Of a DNA stretch of 64,000 nucleotides, positions 1 to 7,707 are shown one piece after another. The notes under the pieces were generated by a model. That model did no database searches. It was given only the letters and a program-made list of their open reading frames with translations, and was not told where the DNA came from. The stretch is taken from contig JANLFL010000001.1 in the NCBI GenBank assembly GCA_024655965.1, positions 154,120 through 218,119 on the forward strand, in the 5' to 3' direction. A program made the translations under genes and the position numbers. This DNA is from Caldisericota bacterium. GTDB taxonomy: Bacteria > Caldisericota > JANLFM01. Numbering within the stretch: position 1 is the stretch's first letter; each line of letters opens with the position of its first letter.

Positions 1-1
1 T

Positions 2-868
2 AAACTGGTATTTACCTGCTATAACCCGGGAGAAGTGCCCATGGAGTACTCCATCCTGGCAGGATCAACTTATTCTCAGAGCGAGGCAGGAGGTTGGGGG
101 GCGCCGGAGCTCTCGGGAAATCCCAAATTTGAGGACCTCCCTCATTACAAGACATTCATCGTGACCATCGCCAGGTACGAAAAAATAGGAGTGGCGATCT
201 GCAGGGAAAATGACGGACGCCTAGGTGTTGTCAAGGTATTCGAAGGGACCTCGCAAGCGGCAGGGACGAAAATTCTTGAGGTCAAGGGTTTAGGGAAGGT
301 CGAGGCGGACTTAGCAAACAAGAAACTGGTATTTACCTGCTACAACCCGGGAGAAGTGCCCATGGAGTACTCCATCCTGGCAGGATCAACTTATTCTCAG
401 AGCGAGGCAGGAGGTTGGGGCGCGCCGGAGCTGGAGCCGGCAGTGAAGAAAGAAGTCCTTCCTCATTACACGACCTTCATCGTGACCATCGCCAGGTATG
501 ACAAAATGGGAATTGCCATCTGCCGGGAGAACGACGGGAAACTGGCGGTGGTGAAAATCTGCGAGGGGTTTGAGGAAGCTCCAAGCCCCCTGATGGAGAT
601 CGAGGATCTGGGGAAAGTACAGGCCGACCTGGCGAACAAGAAACTGGTATTTACCTGCTACAACCCGGGAGAAGTGCCCATAGAGTACTCCATCCTGGCA
701 GGATCAACTTATTCTCAGAGCGAGGCAGGAGGTTGGGGCGCGCCGGAGCTGGAGCCGGCAGTGAAGAAAGAAGTCCTTCCTCATTACAAGACCTTCATGG
801 TTGCGATGGGAAGGTATGAGAAATTCCAGGTTGGTTTTGGAAGGGAAAACGATGGGGTCCTCGCTTTT
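2..868 (+). repeat. Three tandem ~320-bp coding repeats
   Basis: Repeat units start at 2, 323 and 641, with periods of 321 and 318 bp. The first ~110 bp of each unit are almost identical in DNA (differences such as tat/tac, ggggg/ggggc, atggag/atagag), and units 2 and 3 remain identical through the Glu-Pro-Ala-Val-Lys linker. The remainder is diverged. At least one more unit probably lies upstream of the window. The pattern suggests recent duplication or gene conversion confined to part of the unit. Confidence 0.85.
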
Positions 869-1825
869 TACACCCTGGCATACACTCCCCCAAGCCCATC
901 CCCTACCCCCTCCCCCACCCCTTCAGGAGCGACAATCACGCTTTTAAATCCCAAGGGTGGGGAGGTCCTGTTAGCCGGAGAGACTTACGAAGTCCAGTGG
1001 TCGGTCAAGAACTCCCCAAGGATCCCCAACCAGGTTGATATTTATCTTTCCAAGGACAACGGGGAAAATTGGGAGCTTGTCGGGACCTCCACTACAATGG
1101 GGTCCTTCTCCTGGACCATCCCCTCCAGTCAGGTAACCAGAAACGCCCTATTGAAAGTCTCCTGGGTCACCAGCCTTGAACATTCAATACTCGATGAGGA
1201 TCAAAGCGGGAGCTTCTTCATCATTTTCCGGGATGTGCCCCTCGATTTCTGGAGTTTCCACGAGGTGATGAACCTTGCGGAACTGGGAATAATTATTGGC
1301 TACCCGGATTACCTTTTCCGCCCTGAAAATTCGGTCACCCGAGCTGAATTCTCCAAAATGATCCTCCTTGCCCTGGGATTAAGCCCGAAGGTTCCCCAGG
1401 GGAATGTCTTCCCTGATGTACCCACCAGCCACTGGGCTTGTGGGTACATTGAAGCGGCATACGAACACGGGTTAGTCATCGGGTATCCGGATGGGAATTT
1501 CCGACCTGAAGGCCAAATCACCATTGCGGAAATCCTGACGGTAATCGTGAGGGCCATGGGTTGGGCTCCGGTAAATCCGCCCTCGACGGTTCAAATTCTA
1601 ATCAGGGTTTCCCCCGATGCATTCCGATTTATTTCCACGGAAGATTGGTTTTATAAGTACGTGGGAGCTTCAATCGTCCACGGGATATTGATTTTCCCGG
1701 ATTACGAGCAAATTGCTTCACCAATTGGAAGCGGGGACTATTTCATTCAATTCAACGACCCCGCCACGAGGGCACAGACTTCGGTGTTCCTCTCCCGAAT
1801 GCTGATGTCAACAACTTTCAGGTGA
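2..1825 (+). CDS. SLH-domain cell-surface protein with tandem repeats (5' truncated)
   Basis: The reading frame is open from the window edge, so the gene begins upstream and the ATG at 35 is internal. Counting codons from position 2, residues 1-107, 108-213 and 214-290 are near-identical repeats of about 107 residues carrying motifs such as FTCYNPGEVP and AGSTYSQSEAGGWGAPEL. A Pro/Ser/Thr linker (297-309) leads to an Ig-like domain (about 312-395, motif GETYEVQWSV). Two clear S-layer homology domains follow (410-460 and 466-520, with FRPENSVTRAEF and FRPEGQITIAEI), then a weaker third to the C-terminus. SLH domains bind cell-wall polymers, so the protein is probably exported and wall- or envelope-anchored. 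The repeat domain is not one I recognise and its ligand is unknown. The stop codon lies 2 nt from the convergent glycosyltransferase gene. Confidence 0.85.
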   Translation, partial: KLVFTCYNPGEVPMEYSILAGSTYSQSEAGGWGAPELSGNPKFEDLPHYKTFIVTIARYEKIGVAICRENDGRLGVVKVFEGTSQAAGTKILEVKGLGKVEADLANKKLVFTCYNPGEVPMEYSILAGSTYSQSEAGGWGAPELEPAVKKEVLPHYTTFIVTIARYDKMGIAICRENDGKLAVVKICEGFEEAPSPLMEIEDLGKVQADLANKKLVFTCYNPGEVPIEYSILAGSTYSQSEAGGWGAPELEPAVKKEVLPHYKTFMVAMGRYEKFQVGFGRENDGVLAFYTLAYTPPSPSPTPSPTPSGATITLLNPKGGEVLLAGETYEVQWSVKNSPRIPNQVDIYLSKDNGENWELVGTSTTMGSFSWTIPSSQVTRNALLKVSWVTSLEHSILDEDQSGSFFIIFRDVPLDFWSFHEVMNLAELGIIIGYPDYLFRPENSVTRAEFSKMILLALGLSPKVPQGNVFPDVPTSHWACGYIEAAYEHGLVIGYPDGNFRPEGQITIAEILTVIVRAMGWAPVNPPSTVQILIRVSPDAFRFISTEDWFYKYVGASIVHGILIFPDYEQIASPIGSGDYFIQFNDPATRAQTSVFLSRMLMSTTFR

Positions 1826-1827
1826 AA

Positions 1828-3072
1828 CTAAAACCTGAGGAAACTCCCGCTCCAGAGATCCCTTAGGAAGGTCTCCGGGTAAACAGGTAACCCGGTTAGG
1901 AGGGGGTAAAAAAGAAGGAAGGCCAGGAAGGTCAAAATGATGAATAACCAAGCAACCCTCCTGCCCCAAATGGACTTCCAGACCCTCTGGGCAAGAAAGG
2001 CTAAAGAGAGGCAGTAGAAAGGAATTGCGGGCAACATGTAAAAAATGAATCCTCCCTTGCTGGAAATAATCCAGGGGAGGAAATTGCTCCCGAAGCCTAA
2101 AAGGTTAAAGGCAGGAATCAGTTTGTAACCTTTTTTTCTCCAAAGGGGAAAAAGGATTAAAAAAACAACCAGGGAAATTCCCCCGAGGTACCAGATAAAG
2201 GGATTGCCGATGGCTAAAATCCCTTGAGTTAAGCCCTCGGGGGTAGTTTTGTAATAATACCAGACACCCTTGAGCATCAGGGGCCAGGTCCACCACTGAG
2301 AAGCGTAGGGGTGCTCGATGTTGGGGCGGGTGTGCCAGGCAAAAGCATCGGTATGGATTTTTAAAAAATCGGAAAAACTGTGCCCGAAAGAAAAATAATA
2401 GACGTAAGAGAGAAGGTAAACCCCCCCGACTATAATAATTGCGCTCAAAAGGACCAGGCTGAAGTTTAAAAATATGAACCTGGTTTCCTTTCTTTGGGGA
2501 AAAAATGGTCTTTTAAAAAGGAAAAGGAACCCCAAAAAAAGACCAGGGTAAAGGGCCGACCATTTCGAGGAAACTGCAAACCCAAGGGCAATCAGGGTGA
2601 GAAAAAAGTAAAGGGGGGATTCATTTTTTAGGAAACGGGCCGCCCCCAAGAAAGCCAGAAGAATGAAGAAGGAAACGAAGATGTCCAGCATTGCCATCCT
2701 CCCCTGAATGAAGGAGAGAAAATCAAAGGAGTAGAGAAATCCAGAAATCAGGGCTCCGGTAAAGCCCAGGCCGATTGCCCGGGCTGTAAAAAATACCAGG
2801 ATTGCCGATAGACACCCCAGGATGTAAGGGAAAAACCTCCAACCGATGGGATTATCGCCGAAAAGGAGCATTCCCAGGGCGATGAACATCTTTCCCAGGG
2901 GAGGATGTTCCCAATTGGGGTCCTCCTGGCCTGCGAGGTAAAAGGAGGCGGCCCTGACGTAATGGACTTCGTCAAAAACTTTTTCTGAAGGAACCGCCAG
3001 GAAAAGTCCTCTGGAGAGGAACACGAAGATAAGGAAGAACAGGAATAACCAGACCCTTCCCCGGCGGCGCAT
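1828..3072 (-). CDS. PMT-type (GT39) phospholipid-dependent glycosyltransferase
   Basis: A 414-residue polytopic membrane protein. After an N-terminal transmembrane segment there is a D34-E35 pair in KVFDEVHYVRA and the motif WEHPPLGK (about 54-61). Both are hallmarks of the dolichyl-phosphate-mannose protein mannosyltransferase (PMT/ArnT) superfamily, in which the Asp-Glu pair is catalytic in the first outward loop. Many hydrophobic segments follow. It probably transfers a sugar from a polyprenyl-phosphate donor to a protein or envelope glycan outside the membrane. The ATG is 4 nt downstream of the kbl stop, so it is the last gene of that transcription unit. The SLH protein next door is convergent and might be a glycosylation target, but that is only proximity. 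Confidence 0.8.
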   Translation of the reverse strand: MRRRGRVWLFLFFLIFVFLSRGLFLAVPSEKVFDEVHYVRAASFYLAGQEDPNWEHPPLGKMFIALGMLLFGDNPIGWRFFPYILGCLSAILVFFTARAIGLGFTGALISGFLYSFDFLSFIQGRMAMLDIFVSFFILLAFLGAARFLKNESPLYFFLTLIALGFAVSSKWSALYPGLFLGFLFLFKRPFFPQRKETRFIFLNFSLVLLSAIIIVGGVYLLSYVYYFSFGHSFSDFLKIHTDAFAWHTRPNIEHPYASQWWTWPLMLKGVWYYYKTTPEGLTQGILAIGNPFIWYLGGISLVVFLILFPLWRKKGYKLIPAFNLLGFGSNFLPWIISSKGGFIFYMLPAIPFYCLSLAFLAQRVWKSIWGRRVAWLFIILTFLAFLLFYPLLTGLPVYPETFLRDLWSGSFLRF

Positions 3073-3076
3073 GGAC

Positions 3077-4318
3077 TCAAAGTCCGTACATGGAGATTAT
3101 CTCTTCCCTTTTCTTGCCAAGAATGTTGTATTGGGAACCGACCTTTTGAAAAGCGGAAATTGCTCGATCAAGATGCTCCTTCTCGTGGGCAGCGGAGATC
3201 TGCACCCTGATCCTCGCCTCTCCCTTGGGTACAACGGGGTAGTAGAATCCGATTACATAAATTCCCTCCCGGAAAAGATCACGAGCAAAATCCTGAGCGA
3301 GTTTGGCGTTGTAAAGCATAATGGGGACGATGGGGTGAATTCCAGGCTTGATGTCAAACCCCGCCTGGGTCATTTTCTCGCGGAAGTACTTGGTGTTGGC
3401 CTCAAGCTTGTCCCTCAGGTAGGTGCTCTCCGAAATCAAATCGACTGCACAAATTGCAGCGGATACGATAACGGGGGGAAGGGTGTTGGAAAATAGATAG
3501 GGTCGAGAGCGTTGCCTAAGGATTTCAATGATTTCCTTCCGTCCGGAAGTGCATCCTCCGGAAGCGCCGCCCAGGGCTTTCCCCAAAGTTGTGGTGATGA
3601 TGTCCACCCTCCCCATCACCCCGCAGAACTCCGGGGTTCCTCTTCCGGTTTTTCCTAAAAAGCCGGTAGCGTGGGAATCGTCGACCATCACCAGGGCATC
3701 GTATTTCTCTGCCAGATCGCAAATCTCTGGGAGCTTGGCAATATCCCCATCCATGGAAAAGACCCCGTCGGTGGCGACCATTTTAAAACGGGCTCCCTGA
3801 GCTTCTTTAAGTTTCCTTTCGAGATCCTCCATGTCCCCGTGTTCGTAAATGAGCCTCTGGGCTTTGGAGAGCCGTATCCCGTCAATTATGGAAGCATGGT
3901 TAAGTCGGTCGGTTATTATGGCATCTTCTTCCTTCATCAGGGTTTCGAATAGCCCTCCGTTTGCATCGAAGCAGGAGGAATATAGGATCGTATCGTCTGT
4001 CCCCAGGAACGCGGATAATTTTCTCTCCAGCTCCCTGTGGATGTCCTGGGTACCGCAGATAAAGCGTACAGAAGACATCCCGTAGCCTCTCTCTTCAAGC
4101 CCTTTCCTTGCGGCTTCAATCAATTTGGGGTGGCTTGAAAGGCCGAGGTAATTGTTTGCGCAAAAGTTGAGGACCTCCCTGGGGGGTTCCCCTTCGGGAT
4201 AGGAGACGGTGATCGGCGCCCCCTGGGGGGACTTTATGATCCTTTCCTCCTTATATAGGCCTTGATCCCGGGTGCTATTTAATTCCTGCTGAAGAAATTC
4301 CTTTATTTTACCGTACAT
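3077..4318 (-). CDS. kbl: Glycine C-acetyltransferase (2-amino-3-ketobutyrate CoA ligase)
   Basis: This 413-residue PLP enzyme of the alpha-oxoamine synthase family cleaves 2-amino-3-ketobutyrate with CoA to glycine and acetyl-CoA. Visible motifs are [16 protein letters not shown], the substrate/PLP region [11 protein letters not shown], and the PLP lysine in [13 protein letters not shown] near residue 245. The ATG at 4318 is chosen over an upstream in-frame start because it has a strong AGGAGG 8 nt ahead and begins the usual MYGKIKEFL. It overlaps the end of tdh by 11 nt, so the two are translationally linked, and together they form the threonine-to-glycine pathway. A weaker alternative name is 8-amino-7-oxononanoate synthase (BioF), but the tdh partner and the close match to Kbl argue against it. 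Confidence 0.93.
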   Translation of the reverse strand: MYGKIKEFLQQELNSTRDQGLYKEERIIKSPQGAPITVSYPEGEPPREVLNFCANNYLGLSSHPKLIEAARKGLEERGYGMSSVRFICGTQDIHRELERKLSAFLGTDDTILYSSCFDANGGLFETLMKEEDAIITDRLNHASIIDGIRLSKAQRLIYEHGDMEDLERKLKEAQGARFKMVATDGVFSMDGDIAKLPEICDLAEKYDALVMVDDSHATGFLGKTGRGTPEFCGVMGRVDIITTTLGKALGGASGGCTSGRKEIIEILRQRSRPYLFSNTLPPVIVSAAICAVDLISESTYLRDKLEANTKYFREKMTQAGFDIKPGIHPIVPIMLYNAKLAQDFARDLFREGIYVIGFYYPVVPKGEARIRVQISAAHEKEHLDRAISAFQKVGSQYNILGKKREEIISMYGL

Positions 4319-5417
4319 TGTTCGACCTCCTTGCTTGTGCAATTTCGAGTTCTTTTTCATGAGGGAAAAGGACGACTTTCAAACAATTCCTTGGCCTGTG
4401 CATCACTGCCTGAAAGCCCTTTTCAAAATCCTCGAGGGGAAACATGTGGGTAATCAATGGCGAAAGATCAAGCCTCCCTGAGGAGAGGAAATTTGAGGCC
4501 CTGTACCAGGTGTCAAAAATTTTTCGGCCGTTTATTCCATGGACCTGAATTCCCTTAAAAACCAGGGAATTATTGTAATCCAGGTTCAGTTCGGGAGAGG
4601 AAAGCACCCCAAAGGCAGTAAACCTTCCCCCTCTGCGGAGGACCTTGAATCCCTCAAGGACCGCCTGGGGATTCCCGGCCATTTCCAGAACAATGTCCGC
4701 ACCATTCCCTCCAGTGTGATCGAGCACGAAGGAAATTCTTTCCTCCGGCTCCAAATCAAGAGTTAAGGTGTAATCCGCCCCCATCTTCTTTCCCACCTCA
4801 AGCGTGATGGCGGAACGACCCACAAGGAAAATCTTCGTTGCACCACAGACACGGGCAACCCCTGCGGATAGGACTCCAGCGGGGCCATCGCCGAAAATTA
4901 CCATGGTTTTTCCCGCGACATCGTAGTCCTCCCCAAGCACTGCGTAAACTGCATTCCCCAAGGGTTCCTGAAGAGTTGCAAACTCCGGTGGAAGGGAGGG
5001 GTCGTTTTTCCAGCAGACCCTTTCAGGAACCGCGATATATTCCGCGAAAGCTCCGTCGCAATCCACCCCCAAGATTTTCATGTGCTCTCCTAAATGTTTC
5101 TGTTCGAGCAGAGCGGTCAGGTCCCCGGGATCATAGATGTGAGTCTCAGCGGAAACATAATCCCCGATCTTAATCCGAGAGACATGAGATCCCACCTCCA
5201 CAACCTCACCCGCAACCTCGTGCCCCAGGATCTGGGGAAGCCTTTTTTCCCCAATCCTCCCTTGGGCCCAAGGGTCCCACTTGTATATGTGGACATCCGT
5301 CCCGCATATTGAGGTCGCCCGGACTTTCACTAAAACCTGGTCAGGAGCGATCCTGGGGGTTGGAGCGTCCAGAAGCTCCGCTCCCGGTTGGGGCTTTGTT
5401 TTGACGATTGCTTTCAT
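4308..5417 (-). CDS. tdh: L-threonine 3-dehydrogenase, lacking the structural zinc lobe
   Basis: This zinc-dependent medium-chain dehydrogenase oxidises L-threonine to 2-amino-3-ketobutyrate with NAD. The catalytic zinc ligands are visible: C38 in SICGTD, H66-E67 in LGHEVAGEV, and the Glu of LQEPLGNAV. The sequence resembles the archaeal-type enzyme ([30 protein letters not shown]). The segment at about 92-115, where the family carries four cysteines for structural zinc, has none of them here. The ATG at 5417 follows AGGAGG (5422-5427); the open frame continues upstream into the PBP gene but that part is not Tdh-like. At 369 residues it is about 25 longer than usual, with an extra C-terminal tail overlapping kbl. 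First gene of tdh–kbl–glycosyltransferase. Confidence 0.92.
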   Translation of the reverse strand: MKAIVKTKPQPGAELLDAPTPRIAPDQVLVKVRATSICGTDVHIYKWDPWAQGRIGEKRLPQILGHEVAGEVVEVGSHVSRIKIGDYVSAETHIYDPGDLTALLEQKHLGEHMKILGVDCDGAFAEYIAVPERVCWKNDPSLPPEFATLQEPLGNAVYAVLGEDYDVAGKTMVIFGDGPAGVLSAGVARVCGATKIFLVGRSAITLEVGKKMGADYTLTLDLEPEERISFVLDHTGGNGADIVLEMAGNPQAVLEGFKVLRRGGRFTAFGVLSSPELNLDYNNSLVFKGIQVHGINGRKIFDTWYRASNFLSSGRLDLSPLITHMFPLEDFEKGFQAVMHRPRNCLKVVLFPHEKELEIAQARRSNNVR

Positions 5418-5458
5418 ATATCCTCCTTTTTCAAAAAATAATTTTTTACATTCCCTCT

Positions 5459-7705
5459 TCACTGGGGAGGAGGTGGAGGTAGGGGCGGAGAGGGAGAAGG
5501 AATCAGCCAGGAAGGGGTCTCGGTAACAACCGGTGGAGTGGGGGTGATGGGGGAAGGGGACTCGGTGGGAGAGGAGAAAGTGGGGGTTATCGGAGAGGGG
5601 GTGGGAGAGGAGAAAGTGGGGGTTATCGGAGAGGGGGTGGGAATTGGGGTCGGGGAGAGAGTTGGGGAAGGGACAATCCAAGAAGGAGTTTGAGTGATCC
5701 AGGAAGGAGTTTGAGTTGCAACCGTAGGGGTGGAAGTAGGCATGTTCTCGGTTCCCGCGAGAAAGACTTCCCCTTCCTTTCTTACCACCCCCTGGGGCAT
5801 TACCCAATCCTCATTGGATAAAACCTCTTTGGCCTTCACCATGAATGCGTGCCACATGGAAGCCGGGATCCCTGCCCCAATGTTGTACTTGGTGATGAAG
5901 GGAATATCCCGGGAATCATTCCCGTTGCAGACGGCCACAACGATATCAGGGGTGTAACCGACGAACCAGGCATCTTGAAAGCGGTCAGTCGTTCCCGTTT
6001 TTCCCGCAGCAATCAAACCATCAACGTATGCCCGCCTGGTGTTCCGATAAACGGTCTTGAAAAGGTCGGTCATCACGTAAGCGGTGGCGGGGCTGATCAC
6101 CTGCTTGGGAATGGGGGGATTATCCTCCAGGACATTTCCTTCACGGTCCACGACTTTCCTGATAACCGTGGCGGGAACAAGTTTCCCATAATTGGCAAGG
6201 ACCCCGTAAGCCTGGGCCATTTCCAGGGGGGGAATTTCCGCGGTTCCAATGGCGATGGAAGGATAAGGGGGGATGTCCACGGTAACTCCCATCTTGTGAG
6301 CATACTCGATCACTCTCTCCAACCCAACCTGCAGGGCTACCTTGATGGCGATCACATTGGAGGAGGCCTTCAAGGCTTCCCTCACTGAAAGAGGCCCATA
6401 GTACCTCTTCACCCCGGGGTCGATGTCCCCGGTATACTCCGTGGGCTTCCAGCCATTAATGTCAATCTCCTCGGAGACAAGGATGGTCGCGGGGGTTACA
6501 ATTCTATTCTCAATTGCCGCGGTGTAATCGAAGATTTTGAAAGAGGAGCCGGGCTGGCGAGGGGCGAGAGCTCTGTTGAACTTGGTTTCGTACCAATCCC
6601 TGCCCCCGACCATCGCCAGGATATCTCCAGTTCGGGGATCAAGGGCCACGAGAGCCCCCTGGGGCTGTTTTACTCCCTTTTCATCCCGGAGCTCGGGGTC
6701 AAGCACGCCCTCGCTTTCCCAGAAATTGTAAGTCTCGGTCACCGCCTCGTTGGCCCATCTCTGCATCTGAAGGTCTAAAGTTGTGTAGATCGTAAGCCCG
6801 CCTTTCAACAGGATATTGGTGGAGTATTTCTTTTCCAGTTCAAGGCGGACAAGGTCCACGAAATAGGGAGCCTCTGATTCAAGCTTAATGGCTGATTCTG
6901 AAAAGACCAATTCCGTCTTTAAAGCTTCATCGTATTCGCCCTCTCCAATAAAACCGTAAACCTTCATCTTATTGAGAACTTCCCTTTGCCTTTCCAGGGC
7001 AAGGTCCCGGTGCTCGGGGCTCCCCAGAACCGAAGGGGCGTTGATTACTCCGGCAAGCCATGCCGCCTCCGCAAGGTTAAGGTCTTTTGCGTGTTTTCCG
7101 AAATAAGTGAGGGAAGCAGCTTCAGCGCCGTAAGCGTTCTGACCGAAGTAAACCGCATTAAGGTAGCTTTCTAAAATCTCATCCTTGGAATAAATCTGCT
7201 CAAGACGAAAAGCCACCATGATCTCTTTAATTTTCCTGGAGAGGCTCACCTCCTTTGTGAGAAAGGCTTCTCTGGCTAACTGCTGGGTAATCGTCGATGC
7301 ACCCTCTGCCAATTCCCCATAAACAAGGTCCATGTAAATTGCCCTCAGGATCCCCCGGAAATCAACTCCCGAATGTTCGTAAAAGCGGCGGTCCTCCACT
7401 GCAAGGATGGCCTTCTTCAGATTGGGGGATATTTCATCAAGGGGTTTATAGATTCGCTTTTCCGCGGGGGAATATGTGGCAATCACCTTTCCGTTTCGGT
7501 CAAGGATCGTGGAGGATTCGGAAAAGCTGAAGGTTAGATCCTGAGGGATGGGGATATGGTAAAGGTAATAAACGAATATTCCCAGGCCGATAATAATCAA
7601 ACTGAGCAGTCCAATCCCCAAAAAAGCCAGGATTCGCAAGAAGGAGACCCTTTTTTTAACCGATTTTTGAGATTTCCAGCTTACGACTCTTTTTTTATAG
7701 GCCAT
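5459..7705 (-). CDS. Class A penicillin-binding protein (transglycosylase/transpeptidase)
   Basis: A 748-residue bifunctional peptidoglycan synthase of the PBP1a type. Layout: basic cytoplasmic tail, transmembrane segment about 25-47, GT51 transglycosylase (about 65-240) with VEDRRFYEHSG, GASTITQQLAR and NAVYFGQNAYGAEAAS, then a transpeptidase domain (about 330-600). The transpeptidase has SSFK (SxxK, near residue 387), SSN in ASSNVIAIK, and KTGTT near residue 565. The C-terminus, from about 640, is a Pro/Ser/Thr-rich tail with repeated SPITPTFSSPTP and TPSWI motifs, low-complexity and presumably wall-spanning. The start lies 2 nt from the anti-sigma factor stop, so it is probably co-transcribed with the sigma/anti-sigma pair, suggesting envelope stress control of wall synthesis. 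Confidence 0.93.
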   Translation of the reverse strand: MAYKKRVVSWKSQKSVKKRVSFLRILAFLGIGLLSLIIIGLGIFVYYLYHIPIPQDLTFSFSESSTILDRNGKVIATYSPAEKRIYKPLDEISPNLKKAILAVEDRRFYEHSGVDFRGILRAIYMDLVYGELAEGASTITQQLAREAFLTKEVSLSRKIKEIMVAFRLEQIYSKDEILESYLNAVYFGQNAYGAEAASLTYFGKHAKDLNLAEAAWLAGVINAPSVLGSPEHRDLALERQREVLNKMKVYGFIGEGEYDEALKTELVFSESAIKLESEAPYFVDLVRLELEKKYSTNILLKGGLTIYTTLDLQMQRWANEAVTETYNFWESEGVLDPELRDEKGVKQPQGALVALDPRTGDILAMVGGRDWYETKFNRALAPRQPGSSFKIFDYTAAIENRIVTPATILVSEEIDINGWKPTEYTGDIDPGVKRYYGPLSVREALKASSNVIAIKVALQVGLERVIEYAHKMGVTVDIPPYPSIAIGTAEIPPLEMAQAYGVLANYGKLVPATVIRKVVDREGNVLEDNPPIPKQVISPATAYVMTDLFKTVYRNTRRAYVDGLIAAGKTGTTDRFQDAWFVGYTPDIVVAVCNGNDSRDIPFITKYNIGAGIPASMWHAFMVKAKEVLSNEDWVMPQGVVRKEGEVFLAGTENMPTSTPTVATQTPSWITQTPSWIVPSPTLSPTPIPTPSPITPTFSSPTPSPITPTFSSPTESPSPITPTPPVVTETPSWLIPSPSPPLPPPPPQ
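5566..5637 (-). repeat. Two tandem 36-bp units in the PBP tail
   Basis: Two adjacent identical 36-bp units (5566-5601 and 5602-5637) encode SPITPTFSSPTP twice. They lie within the Pro/Ser/Thr tail of the penicillin-binding protein. Such in-frame repeats are prone to length variation between strains. Confidence 0.75.
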
Positions 7706-7707
7706 TT

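Noticed and set aside
35-1825. ATG at 35 as the start of the SLH gene
   Set aside because: The same frame is open to the window edge and codes for the preceding part of the repeat, so the ATG is internal.
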